Assembly (NCBI RefSeq): GCF_000190595.1
Contig: NC_015167.1
Span: 918,501 to 982,500, forward strand
Source: Cellulophaga lytica DSM 7489
GTDB taxonomy: Bacteria > Bacteroidota > Bacteroidia > Flavobacteriales > Flavobacteriaceae
Reading direction: 5' to 3'
Length of the DNA: 64,000 bases
Shown: in pieces, positions 25,659 through 33,758 of the stretch
Numbering within the stretch: the stretch's first letter is position 1
Layout of the letters: every line of letters starts with the position of its first letter
Translations under genes and position numbers: made by a program
Notes under the pieces: generated by a model
What the model was told of the DNA's origin: nothing
What the model saw: the letters and a program-made list of their open reading frames with translations, nothing else
Database searches by the model: none

Positions 25659-26596
25659 TGAAAAATTACGTATCCATAACAAACATAGATTCACTACCCA
25701 ATTGGGTTGATGAAGCCCTAGAAATAAAGAAAAATCCGAAGAAATATAAAAACTTAGGAGAAGATAAAACCATTGTATTATTATTTTTTAATAACAGCTT
25801 AAGAACACGGCTAAGCACACAAAAAGCAGCCCAAAACTTAGGTATGGAAGTTATTGTTATGAATTTTGGTTCTGAAGGTTGGACACTAGAATTTACAGAT
25901 GGCACTGTTATGGACCAAGGCAAATCTGAACACGTAAAAGAAGCTGCACAAGTGGTTTCTCAGTACTGTGATGTTATTGGTATTAGAGCCTTTGCCAATT
26001 TACAAGATAAAGAAGAAGACGAGGCAGAGTTGGTTATTAACGGATTTATAAAACACGCTACGGTTCCTATTTTAAATATGGAAAGTTCTGTAGGACACCC
26101 GTTACAAGCATTGGCAGATGCTATTACTTTGGCAGAAAACAACACAAAACCTAAACCTAAAGTTGTACTTTCTTGGGCTCCACATCCTAAGGCTTTACCA
26201 CATGCGGTGGCAAATTCTTTTATAGAAATGATGCATTTGCAAGATGCTGACTTTGTAATTACACACCCAAAAGGATACGAGTTAAATACTAATATTACAA
26301 AAGGTGCTACTATAGAATATGACCAAGAAAAGGCGTTAGAAAATGCCGATTTTGTGTACGTTAAAAACTGGAGTAGTTACCAAAATTACGGTCAGGTTTT
26401 AAATCAAGATAAAAACTGGACAATTACTTTAAAAAAATTAGGAGCTGCTAAATTTATGCACTGCTTACCTGTACGTAGAAATGTAATTGTAGAAGATGCT
26501 GTTTTAGACAGCAACCAATCTTTAGTAATAGAACAAGCCAACAACAGAACTTTTGCTGCACAAATAGCATTAAAAAAAATATTAGAAAACCAATAA
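25658..26596 (+). CDS. argF': N-succinylornithine carbamoyltransferase (ArgF' type)
   Basis: A 312-residue transcarbamylase. The carbamoyl-phosphate motif is SLRTRLSTQKA at 47-57, and the characteristic FMHCLPVRRNV comes near the C-terminus. The 80-residue loop reads TVMDQGKSEHVKE. The position that is Glu92 in Xanthomonas acetylornithine carbamoyltransferase and Pro90 in the Bacteroides succinylornithine enzyme is Ser90 here. Published swaps show Ser at this site gives succinylornithine specificity, so this pathway probably uses succinylated intermediates. The next gene is 2 bp away. Confidence 0.88.
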   Translation: MKNYVSITNIDSLPNWVDEALEIKKNPKKYKNLGEDKTIVLLFFNNSLRTRLSTQKAAQNLGMEVIVMNFGSEGWTLEFTDGTVMDQGKSEHVKEAAQVVSQYCDVIGIRAFANLQDKEEDEAELVINGFIKHATVPILNMESSVGHPLQALADAITLAENNTKPKPKVVLSWAPHPKALPHAVANSFIEMMHLQDADFVITHPKGYELNTNITKGATIEYDQEKALENADFVYVKNWSSYQNYGQVLNQDKNWTITLKKLGAAKFMHCLPVRRNVIVEDAVLDSNQSLVIEQANNRTFAAQIALKKILENQ

Positions 26597-26598
26597 CT

Positions 26599-27378
26599 AT
26601 GGCACAAAAATTATCCATTGTAAAAATTGGCGGTAACGTAATAGAAAACAAAGAAGAACTGAGTAAGTTTTTAACTGCTTTTTCTAAAATTGAAGGTCTA
26701 AAAATATTAGTTCACGGTGGCGGAAAATTAGCTACAGAACTTGGAAAAAAACTAGGGATAGAATCTACACTTATTAACGGAAGGCGAATTACAGACGCAC
26801 AAAGTTTAGAATTAATTACAATGGTATATGGTGGTTTGGCTAATAAAAACATTGTGTCTAAATTACAAGGTGTAAACTGCAATGCCATAGGATTAAGTGG
26901 CGCAGATGCTAATGTTATACAAGCAGTAAAACGCCCTGTAAAAGATATAAATTATGGTTTTGCAGGTGATATTGTAGCTGTTAACAGCAACGCCATTAAT
27001 ACAATGTTACAAAATAAATGGACGCCTGTTTTTTGTGCACTTACCCATAATAAATCCGGGCAATTACTAAACACCAATGCAGATACCATTGCCTCTGAAA
27101 TTGCTATTGCTATGAGTAGTTTATATGACACTACCTTGTATTATTGCTTTGAGAAAAAAGGTGTTTTATTAGACATAACAAATGAAAATTCTGTAGTAAA
27201 AAAAATAAATACAGAAACCTATAAAGAACTTTTAGATAGTAAGGTAATTGCAGATGGTATGTTACCCAAACTTGAAAACTGCTTTAATGCTTTACACAAA
27301 AAAGTAACTACGGTTTGCATAGGAGATGTTTCTATGTTAGATAAAAATGAAACGCTTTACACCACTATAACACTATAA
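26599..27378 (+). CDS. argB: N-acylglutamate kinase
   Basis: A 259-residue amino-acid kinase fold. It carries KIGGNVIENK at the start, LVHGGGKLATELGKKLGIE (the acyl-glutamate loop), AIGLSGADANVIQA and GMLPKLENCFNAL. It phosphorylates the gamma-carboxylate of N-acylglutamate. The absence of an N-terminal helix suggests a hexamer-type arginine-inhibited form is unlikely. It sits between argF' and argE with 1-2 bp gaps, the densest part of the operon. Confidence 0.94.
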   Translation: MAQKLSIVKIGGNVIENKEELSKFLTAFSKIEGLKILVHGGGKLATELGKKLGIESTLINGRRITDAQSLELITMVYGGLANKNIVSKLQGVNCNAIGLSGADANVIQAVKRPVKDINYGFAGDIVAVNSNAINTMLQNKWTPVFCALTHNKSGQLLNTNADTIASEIAIAMSSLYDTTLYYCFEKKGVLLDITNENSVVKKINTETYKELLDSKVIADGMLPKLENCFNALHKKVTTVCIGDVSMLDKNETLYTTITL

Positions 27379-27379
27379 C

Positions 27380-28444
27380 ATGGAACAAAAACTGCTTACT
27401 GAAAAGGCCATAAATTTATTAAAGGAGTTAATATCTATACAGTCTTTTTCTTCTGAGGAGGATAAAACTGCAGACGCAATAGAAAACTGGTTTACAAGTT
27501 TTAACATTCCGTTTACTAGAGATAATAACAATGTTTATGCAAAAAATAAACATTGGGATCCTAGCAAACCAACGTTGCTTTTAAACTCGCATCATGACAC
27601 TGTAAAACCAAATTCAGCTTATACAAAAGACCCTTTTAATCCGCATATAGAAGATGGTAAATTGTATGGCTTAGGCAGTAATGACGCTGGTGGTTGTTTG
27701 GTGTCTTTACTAGCTACATTTGTTCACTACTACAATGCAGAGAACTTAAACCATAACATACTTATGGTGGCTTCTATGGAAGAAGAATCTGCCGGACCAA
27801 ATAGCTTAAGAGGCTTGTTACCTAAGTTACCAAAAATAGATGTTGCTATTGTTGGCGAACCTACTTTAATGCAGTTGGCTATTGCAGAAAAAGGACTTAT
27901 TGTTTTTGATGCCGAAGTTAAAGGAACACCATCTCATGCAGCGCACCCAAATAATGACAATTCTATTTACAATACCATAAAAGTACTAGAGTGGTTTAAA
28001 AATTACACCTTTAATAAGGTTTCTGATGTTTTAGGCGAAGTAAAACTTACAGTAACACAAGTTAATGCAGGCAAGCAACACAATGTTGTACCAGCTAAGG
28101 TAGACTTGGTTATAGATGTTAGGGTTAATGATAAATACACAAATAAAGAAGTTGCAGAAATGCTGCAAAAAGAAGCTCCTTGCAAAATTACTCCTCGTGG
28201 TTTAAAGTTAAATTCATCAGCTATAGATATTAGCCATCCTTTAGTACAATCTGGCATTGCTTTAGGGAGAGAAACTTATGGTTCTCCTACATTATCAGAC
28301 CAAGCAGCGCTTACGTGTCAGTCTTTAAAACTAGGACCAGGAGATAGCACAAGATCACATTCTGCAGATGAATTTATTTATGTAAACGAAATTGAAGAAG
28401 GTATAGGTTTATACATTAAAATATTAAATGGGTTTCTACAATAA
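27380..28444 (+). CDS. argE: N-acyl-ornithine/citrulline deacylase (M20 family)
   Basis: A 354-residue zinc peptidase-fold enzyme. It has LLLNSHHDTVKPN (metal His/Asp), YGLGSNDAGGCLVSLL (bridging Asp), SMEEESAGPNS (catalytic Glu and metal Glu), IVGEP and the dimerisation-domain HAAHP. It releases the acyl group, and with a succinylornithine-type ArgF' upstream the product is citrulline from N-succinylcitrulline. It is 1 bp after argB and 25 bp before argH. Confidence 0.9.
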   Translation: MEQKLLTEKAINLLKELISIQSFSSEEDKTADAIENWFTSFNIPFTRDNNNVYAKNKHWDPSKPTLLLNSHHDTVKPNSAYTKDPFNPHIEDGKLYGLGSNDAGGCLVSLLATFVHYYNAENLNHNILMVASMEEESAGPNSLRGLLPKLPKIDVAIVGEPTLMQLAIAEKGLIVFDAEVKGTPSHAAHPNNDNSIYNTIKVLEWFKNYTFNKVSDVLGEVKLTVTQVNAGKQHNVVPAKVDLVIDVRVNDKYTNKEVAEMLQKEAPCKITPRGLKLNSSAIDISHPLVQSGIALGRETYGSPTLSDQAALTCQSLKLGPGDSTRSHSADEFIYVNEIEEGIGLYIKILNGFLQ

Positions 28445-28469
28445 GTAATTACCTAAAAAACACAAGATT

Positions 28470-29744
28470 ATGAAACTTTGGGACAAAGGATTTAGTACCG
28501 ATAAAAAAATAGATCATTTTACTGTTGGTAATGACAGGGAGTTAGATTTGCTACTTGCTAAGTACGATGTTATTGCGTCTAAAGCACACGCAAAAATGCT
28601 TGGCAAAATAGGACTTATTACAGCACAAGAAGCAGAGAATTTGGTAGCAGAACTTGATGCCATTGCACAAACCATAGAAGAAGGCTCTTTTGTTATTGAA
28701 GATTCTTTTGAGGATATGCACTCTAAAATAGAATTTGTATTAACCGAAAAATTAGGTGACACCGGAAAAAAAATACACACAGCACGTTCTAGAAATGATC
28801 AGGTTTTGGTTGCAATGCATTTGTATTTAAAAGATGAATTACAAGAAATTAAGAGCGAAGTAAAAGTTTTATTTAACCTGCTTTTAAATCTTGCTGATAA
28901 ATATAAAAATGTGCTATTGCCTGGTTATACACATTTGCAAATTGCTATGCCATCTTCATTTGGACTTTGGTTTTCTGCCTATGCAGAAAGCTTAATAGAT
29001 GATTTGTATTTTGTTGATGCCGCCTACAAAATAGCAGATCAAAATCCGCTTGGTAGTGCTGCTGGGTACGGCAGTTCTTTTCCTATAGACAGAGATTTTA
29101 CTACTAAAGAAATGGGCTTTGCTACTCAAAAATACAATGTTGTAGCGGCACAAATGGGACGTGGTAAGGTAGAAAAAGCTACTGCCTTTGGTATTAGTAA
29201 TGTTGCTGCTACCCTATCTAAAATGGCTATGGATATTTGCTTGTATATGAGTCAGAATTTTAATTTTATTTCTTTCCCAGATGAGCTTACAACGGGTTCT
29301 AGCATTATGCCGCACAAGAAAAATCCAGATGTTTTTGAGTTAATACGTGGTAAATGCAATAAATTACAAGCTATACCTAACCAGTTAATTTTAATAACAA
29401 ACAACTTACCTAGTGGTTACCACAGAGATTTACAATTGGTTAAAGAGGTAATTATACCTGCAATACAAGACATTAAAGCTTGTTTAGAAATACTGACTTT
29501 TAGCTTAAAAGAAGTACGTGTAAATGAAGCCATTTTAGAAGACCCTAAATACGATTATTTATTTAGTGTAGACACGTTAAACGAGTTGGTTTTAAGCGGA
29601 ATACCATTTAGAGATGCTTATAAAAAAATGGGCAAAGAAATTAATGAAGGTACTTTTTCTCCTAAAAAAGATATTAAACACACACACCAAGGCAGTTTAG
29701 GTAATTTATGCTTGCAAGAAATTAGAAATAAATTAATTGATTAA
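28470..29744 (+). CDS. argH: Argininosuccinate lyase
   Basis: A 424-residue fumarase/aspartase-fold enzyme. It has the signature GSSIMPHKKNPDVFELIRGKC and HTARSRNDQVLVAMHLY, with TGEL-type substrate loops. It cleaves argininosuccinate to arginine and fumarate and is last gene of the arg operon. It is a little shorter than the usual 450-470, mainly at the C-terminus. A terminator follows at 29775. Confidence 0.95.
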   Translation: MKLWDKGFSTDKKIDHFTVGNDRELDLLLAKYDVIASKAHAKMLGKIGLITAQEAENLVAELDAIAQTIEEGSFVIEDSFEDMHSKIEFVLTEKLGDTGKKIHTARSRNDQVLVAMHLYLKDELQEIKSEVKVLFNLLLNLADKYKNVLLPGYTHLQIAMPSSFGLWFSAYAESLIDDLYFVDAAYKIADQNPLGSAAGYGSSFPIDRDFTTKEMGFATQKYNVVAAQMGRGKVEKATAFGISNVAATLSKMAMDICLYMSQNFNFISFPDELTTGSSIMPHKKNPDVFELIRGKCNKLQAIPNQLILITNNLPSGYHRDLQLVKEVIIPAIQDIKACLEILTFSLKEVRVNEAILEDPKYDYLFSVDTLNELVLSGIPFRDAYKKMGKEINEGTFSPKKDIKHTHQGSLGNLCLQEIRNKLID

Positions 29745-29774
29745 AATTTTACACCTTTTCCCCTAAAACAAAAT

Positions 29775-29813
29775 AAAACCCCTAACATTAGAACATCAGG
29801 GGTTTTATTTTTA
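29775..29813. terminator. Terminator after argH
   Basis: AAAACCCCT (29775-29783) pairs with AGGGGTTTT (29798-29806), followed by ATTTTTATTT. The flanking A and T runs make it potentially bidirectional. Confidence 0.85.
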
Positions 29814-29847
29814 TTTAAAAAAATTAGCTTATAAAGTATTAGGCATA

Positions 29848-29876
29848 AAAAAGCCGTGTTACATACACAGCTTTTA
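29848..29876 (-). terminator. Terminator of the minus-strand pseudouridine-synthase gene
   Basis: On the minus strand, AAAAGCTGTG pairs with CACGGCTTTT with one A-C mismatch, followed by a T-run. It lies immediately 3' of the stop at 29881. Confidence 0.65.
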
Positions 29877-29880
29877 CATT

Positions 29881-30711
29881 TTAATTAACCATTCCTAGGT
29901 TAACAACTTCTTGTTTTGTTAAGTAACGCCAGTGTCCGCGTGGTAAATCTTTTTTAGTTAAACCACCGTAAACAACTCTATCTAATTTAGCAACTTCATA
30001 CCCTAAGTGTTCAAAAATTTTAGTGACAATATTACTTCTACTACTAAAAAGTTCTATACCAACTTGGTTTTTAGGTGCATTATCTACATAACTAATATCG
30101 TGTACGTTTACTACTTTTTCATCTATAGCCAAACCGTCTTGAATCTTTTTTAAATCTGCCGGACTTAATGCTTTAGATAATTCTACGTGATATATTTTAC
30201 GCAAACCATTTTTAGGGTTTAGCAATCGTCTTGTAAGTTCTTTGTCATTAGTAAACAACAATAAACCTGTAGATGCTTTAGCCATTTTATCTACCGGTAA
30301 TAAAGTAGCTTTAGAAGCGCTAGAAATTAAACCAGCAACATTTCTTTTACCGTGTTCATTTCTAACGGTTGTACTAAAATCTTTTGGCTTATTTAGTAAA
30401 ACGTATTCTCTTTTTTCTGGATTAAGGTGTCTACCATCAAACTTAACTACATCATCAAGCTTAACTTTATACCCCATTTCTGATACTACTTTACCATTTA
30501 CGGTAACACTACCAGCAGCAATAAAAACATCTGCTTCTCTTCTAGAACATACTCCAGAATTAGCTACATATTTATTTAACCTTATAGAATTAGGATCTGA
30601 AGGTTTTTGAGTACTTTTTGGTTTACCTGAACCAGTAAAATTCCTCTTTCTTGTTCCTCCATTATCCTTTCCTGAAGATTTTCTGTCCTTATTATAGTCA
30701 GATCTACCCAT
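29881..30711 (-). CDS. RsuA/RluB-type pseudouridine-synthase-fold protein, catalytic Asp apparently replaced
   Basis: A 276-residue protein. Residues 1-40 are a basic, low-complexity tail; about 42-90 is an S4 RNA-binding domain (RLNKYVANSGVCSRREAD); and about 100-260 is a TruA/RsuA-like fold with REYVLLNKPK, GLLLFTND, LRKIYHVEL and KLDRVVYGGL. In this family the catalytic motif is PVGRLD followed by four residues and TG. Here the ungapped counterpart is PVDKMAKASTG: Ala144 sits where the Asp should be. It could be an inactive RNA-binding protein or use Asp141. A TACCTTTG box lies just upstream. Confidence 0.8.
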   Translation of the reverse strand: MGRSDYNKDRKSSGKDNGGTRKRNFTGSGKPKSTQKPSDPNSIRLNKYVANSGVCSRREADVFIAAGSVTVNGKVVSEMGYKVKLDDVVKFDGRHLNPEKREYVLLNKPKDFSTTVRNEHGKRNVAGLISSASKATLLPVDKMAKASTGLLLFTNDKELTRRLLNPKNGLRKIYHVELSKALSPADLKKIQDGLAIDEKVVNVHDISYVDNAPKNQVGIELFSSRSNIVTKIFEHLGYEVAKLDRVVYGGLTKKDLPRGHWRYLTKQEVVNLGMVN

Positions 30712-30727
30712 TGTATTATATTTTTTG

Positions 30728-30735
30728 CAAAGGTA
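30728..30735 (-). promoter_or_regulatory. -7 box of the pseudouridine-synthase gene
   Basis: Minus strand TACCTTTG fits TANNTTTG and lies 17 bp before the ATG. The promoter lies just beyond the end of the nitrilase-derived repeat, so this gene does not depend on the array. Confidence 0.6.
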
Positions 30736-30780
30736 GCAAAGGAATTTGAATAACTATATAATAGTTTAACTAATTAATAT

Positions 30781-30924
30781 TTAAACATAACAGTGCTTTG
30801 TCGTTCTCTATTTACTTGTAAATTAGTAACATCTGAGTTGGAATACAATTTTAGTTTACTCAATTTTACAACTCTCCTACTACACTTTAGTTAAGCTAAT
30901 TTACTCTTCTTTTTCAAAAATATA
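30781..30924. repeat. Array repeat, copy a (nitrilase 3' remnant plus spacer)
   Basis: These 144 bases match 32316-32459 at all but about 4 positions. Read on the minus strand, they carry the last codons of a propeller gene, a spacer, and then a stretch reading SDVTNLQVNRERQSTV, the C-terminal end of the nitrilase encoded at 35029-35979. Confidence 0.9.
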
Positions 30925-31971
30925 CAATGTGTTATCTCCGCTAAGTTGGTATAGTTTATTATTAGCTAGTTGAGGAATATCAGTTTTTACCCAATCTCCT
31001 TCAAACCTATAGTGCCAATCTATTTTTAGTGTTTTTTTATTAAAAGCAACAATACATTGCGGTATATAGTCTAAACCTAACTCAAAACGGTTCATTTCTG
31101 CTATAGTATAAATGTGAGTTTCATCTTCTGCGTAGCCAGTACTCCATCTAAAACCAGAAAAGACGTTCTCTTCTAAAGTATTTTTTAATGACTGATAATC
31201 TGCTTTGCCCGTAACTAAATTTATGGTTACTAAAAAAGCACCTGCTAAGTGGTATAGGTACGATTTAGAAATATCCAGCTGAAAACCATCAGTAGAAGGT
31301 ATTTTATGTTGCAAACGCCCTTGAAAAGCAGAACTTCCATAACCAGGCAATGCTTGCCATTTTCTATTTAGTTCACCAGTTTTACTATTAATATCTAAAA
31401 CCAATTGTCCAGAACAAGCAACTAATATAGAGTTCTGCCAAGCGCCTATAAATTTAAGAACTTCATAGTTTTGTAAGTTGCCATCTCTGTCTTCAAACTT
31501 ACCTAGTGTTGATAATTCAAATTTCCATTGCAATTTTGCTTTAGGAAGAGTATAGGCGTAGATTTCGTTGTTTATTAAACAACAGTAAATGTTTTTATTT
31601 GAAAAATTAATGGAGTTTTTTTTATCTATAATATCCAAGTTAAGAATTACTTCATTTTTATCAATCAATGCTTCTTGAATATTCCCTTCTTTTAGATATT
31701 GATACCCTAAATATGAATTGCTTGAATGGAAAAATGCTTTTCCTTCTCCTTTTTCAATAACTTCTCCAGAAGTTTTATAAATTTTATAGTTGCCATTCCA
31801 GTCATTTATATATACCTTATTATTAAATATTTCAAAACCATCAACAGGTGTGTCAAATATCGAAAATGATTTTTCGTTAAAAAATAACTTTTTATTCGTT
31901 AAAAAATATAAGTTATTGTTTTTCGAATACTTAATTACTTTCGATATCTCCTTTTTTTTGTAAAAATTCAT
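30901..31971 (-). CDS. Beta-propeller protein C, possible immunity protein
   Basis: A 356-residue cytoplasmic protein (no signal) made of PQQ/WD-like blade repeats, for example ILVACSGQLVLDINSKTGELNRKW, AFLVTINLVTGKADYQ and LYQLSGDNTLYIFEKEE. It shares this C-terminus (…TLYIFEKEE) with the proteins at 32436 and 33759. The ATG directly follows the TAA of an upstream open frame ending SFIKSE, so they are coupled. Small tip plus adjacent downstream partner fits a toxin C-terminus and its immunity gene, but this is inference. Blade-forming proteins can also be sensors. No enzyme motif is seen. Confidence 0.6.
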   Translation of the reverse strand: MNFYKKKEISKVIKYSKNNNLYFLTNKKLFFNEKSFSIFDTPVDGFEIFNNKVYINDWNGNYKIYKTSGEVIEKGEGKAFFHSSNSYLGYQYLKEGNIQEALIDKNEVILNLDIIDKKNSINFSNKNIYCCLINNEIYAYTLPKAKLQWKFELSTLGKFEDRDGNLQNYEVLKFIGAWQNSILVACSGQLVLDINSKTGELNRKWQALPGYGSSAFQGRLQHKIPSTDGFQLDISKSYLYHLAGAFLVTINLVTGKADYQSLKNTLEENVFSGFRWSTGYAEDETHIYTIAEMNRFELGLDYIPQCIVAFNKKTLKIDWHYRFEGDWVKTDIPQLANNKLYQLSGDNTLYIFEKEE

Positions 31972-32283
31972 TTATTCTGATTTTATAAAACTATACAAGT
32001 TAGAATTAACATCATCAATTAGTTCAGTGAATTTTGATTGAGCATTTAAACCTGTAAGATTTAAACTTTGTTTTAATTCGTCATTCATATTATTAAAAAT
32101 CTGTGTCTTAGTTAGTCCTTTTGAAGCATCTGTGTTTTGAAATGCTTTTTTACAAAGTTCTTTTAAATTATTTTTATTGGCATTTTTTCTAAGAGGATTT
32201 ACTTTCCATTCATAATCTGATAATTTAGTTTTTACAGAAAATGCACCCTCTGCCCCGCTAGCGCAAGCATCTTGCTTGTGCCG
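31972..32283 (-). pseudogene. Orphan C-terminal tip C (no start codon)
   Basis: An open frame of 103 codons starts after a stop and has no ATG near its beginning. It reads RHKQDACASGAEGAFSVKTK, then an Asn/Lys-rich helical part (NPLRKNANKNNLKELC, NTDASKGLTKTQIFNNM) to SFIKSE-stop. Its first residues are read from the REP-like hairpin. It looks like the severed C-terminal domain of a larger protein, such as an Rhs-type polymorphic toxin. The core is absent from the window. Confidence 0.55.
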
Positions 32284-32284
32284 T
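32253..32284. repeat. REP-like hairpin, copy 1
   Basis: CCCCGCTAGCGCAAGCATC plus TTGCTTGTGCCGT, containing the hairpin CAAGCA-TCT-TGCTTG. It is related to copies at 33643 and 33715, with paired changes in the stem. The GC-rich block lies at the join between the nitrilase-derived repeat and tip C. Confidence 0.75.
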
Positions 32285-32370
32285 TAAATAAATAATTAAA
32301 CTAAAAAATTAATCTTTAAACGTAACAGTGCTTTGTCGTTCTCTATTTACTTGTAAATTAGTAACATCTG
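32284..32370. repeat. Copy of the nitrilase gene 3' end and downstream flank
   Basis: The 87 bases match 35004-35090 with 3 differences. The copy includes the last codons of the nitrilase and about 25 bases after its stop. Similarity ends at ACATCTG on one side and at TTAAATAAATAATTA on the other, where different tips begin. Confidence 0.92.
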
Positions 32371-32459
32371 AGTTGGAATACAATTTTAGTTTACTCAATT
32401 TTACAACGCTCCTACTACACTTTAGTTAAGCTAATTTATTCTTCTTTTTCAAGAATATA
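32316..32459. repeat. Array repeat, copy b
   Basis: Counterpart of 30781-30924 with about 4 differences in 144 bases. It overlaps the nitrilase-derived copy and extends into the last codons of the propeller gene at 32436. Confidence 0.92.
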
Positions 32460-33461
32460 GAGAGTTCCTTCTCCATCTAACTGATAAACTTTATTTTGAT
32501 GAACTTGCGGTATATTGTCTATAGGTATTTTTTCTTTTAGGTTTGGCAATTTAGCGTAATCTTCAACTATTTCGGTTTTATGGTTTATTACTAAAATTTC
32601 ACCTGTTTTGGTAGCAGTGAGTGCTATATACGTATCATTAATAAAGCGTTTGGTAAAAAATGTATTTTCCTTAAGAACTTGGTGTGTAATTTCTACCTCA
32701 CGTTCTAGTTTGCCAGTTGCCAAATCATATACTTGTAGCATATTTTTAACATCAACACCAGTAATAATATGATATAGTTTATCATTTAACTGTACTGGTC
32801 TAGATATAAATAAAAAAAGTGGTTTTTGCCATAACACATCTCCTGTAGCGCTATCAATACCAATAATAGTATCATTACGCAATAGCGCTACTAATATAGC
32901 ATTGTAAGTGTATAATTCATGTACAGTACCAACACGTAATTCTTCATGTTCTGTACCTTTTAAATGTAGATACTCTCCTAATTTAGAAACATCTAATTTC
33001 CATAGCACTTCTCCTGACCATAAATTGCAAAAACTTAAATAATTTTCATTTTTTGATAAAAAATAACTTTCATTTATTACAAATAATTGAGAATCTTCAA
33101 TCCATTCTTTTTTCCAAATTAACTTACCTGATAGGTAATAATATAATGACCAATTGTCATTATCATTTTCTCTAATTAAAATATTATGGTTATTAAATAG
33201 TTTAGTTTGTCTAATGTTGCTTTTATCAAAGGTTATTTCGTATTCCAAATTATTACCTTCATAAATCCTTAAACTATCTCTTGTTCTAATTAAAAATTTG
33301 TATTTAAAAAATTCAAATGCAAACGATTCATTAACATCAATGTATAAATATTCTACTTTTAGATTGTATTTAAGAATTGAATCATTTTTTTTGTAATAAA
33401 AATTATTACTCAAAAAAACATAATCGCTAGGAATATTATCCTCTTTTTTTAAATATTTCAT
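32436..33461 (-). CDS. Beta-propeller protein B, possible immunity protein
   Basis: A 341-residue protein without a signal peptide. Blade units include AILVALLRNDTIIGIDSATGDVLWQ, LYHIITGVDVKNMLQVYDLATGK and a closing VYQLDGEGTLYILEKEE like its neighbours. Its ATG overlaps the TGA of the upstream tip in an ATGA arrangement, so translation is coupled. The N-terminal half differs strongly from proteins A and C, while the C-terminal blades are similar, as expected if recognition surfaces diversify. No catalytic motif is seen, and immunity is inferred from position only. Confidence 0.6.
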   Translation of the reverse strand: MKYLKKEDNIPSDYVFLSNNFYYKKNDSILKYNLKVEYLYIDVNESFAFEFFKYKFLIRTRDSLRIYEGNNLEYEITFDKSNIRQTKLFNNHNILIRENDNDNWSLYYYLSGKLIWKKEWIEDSQLFVINESYFLSKNENYLSFCNLWSGEVLWKLDVSKLGEYLHLKGTEHEELRVGTVHELYTYNAILVALLRNDTIIGIDSATGDVLWQKPLFLFISRPVQLNDKLYHIITGVDVKNMLQVYDLATGKLEREVEITHQVLKENTFFTKRFINDTYIALTATKTGEILVINHKTEIVEDYAKLPNLKEKIPIDNIPQVHQNKVYQLDGEGTLYILEKEE

Positions 33462-33673
33462 TCGAAAATTTTATAAAAATTTGTATTTATAAACTCGGTA
33501 ATATTAATATCTGTGATACCCATAAGTTCATCATAATTTTTAAAAAATAACTTCTTTTTAGCATTGTCTAAACCTTCCAAAGCCTTTCTGCCTTCATCAG
33601 ATTTTAGCATTTTCATAAAGTTATCTTTTAAACAGACTCTACCATCGCTAGCGTAAGCATATTGCTTGTGTTG
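33458..33673 (-). pseudogene. Orphan C-terminal tip B (no start codon)
   Basis: An open frame of 71 codons after a TAG, reading QHKQYAYASDGRVCLKDNF, then a helical part (MKMLKSDEGRKALEGLD, KKKLFFKNYDELMG) to EFINTNFYKIFE-stop. Its first residues align with tip C's HKQDACASG because both are read from the same hairpin. The end resembles tip A's (SSYYNKIFK). Probably a severed C-terminal domain, too short to fold alone. Confidence 0.5.
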
Positions 33674-33676
33674 CTA
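33643..33676. repeat. REP-like hairpin, copy 2
   Basis: Degenerate copy: CGCTAGCG, then TAAGCA-TAT-TGCTTG, then TGTTGC. It is in the same orientation as copy 1 and codes for the start of tip B on the minus strand. Copy 3, in inverted orientation, lies about 40 bp away. Confidence 0.65.
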
Positions 33677-33714
33677 CTGCTTATTTTTACTGTTAATTTA
33701 TCTTTATACTGTTA

Positions 33715-33746
33715 CGGCACGAGCGTGACGCTCGCGCTAACGGGGG
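33715..33746. repeat. REP-like hairpin, copy 3 (inverted)
   Basis: GGCACGAGCGTGACGCTCG plus CGCTAACGGGGG, with stem GAGCG/CGCTC where copy 1 has AAGCA/TGCTT. Each base change is matched by its partner. Together with copy 2 it encloses a 38-bp AT-rich spacer. Confidence 0.7.
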
Positions 33747-33758
33747 TGATTTTTGTTT

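Noticed and set aside
27380-28444. Succinyl-diaminopimelate desuccinylase (dapE)
   Set aside because: The M20 family match is shared, but the position between argB and argH and the SOTCase-type ArgF' support an arginine-pathway deacylase.
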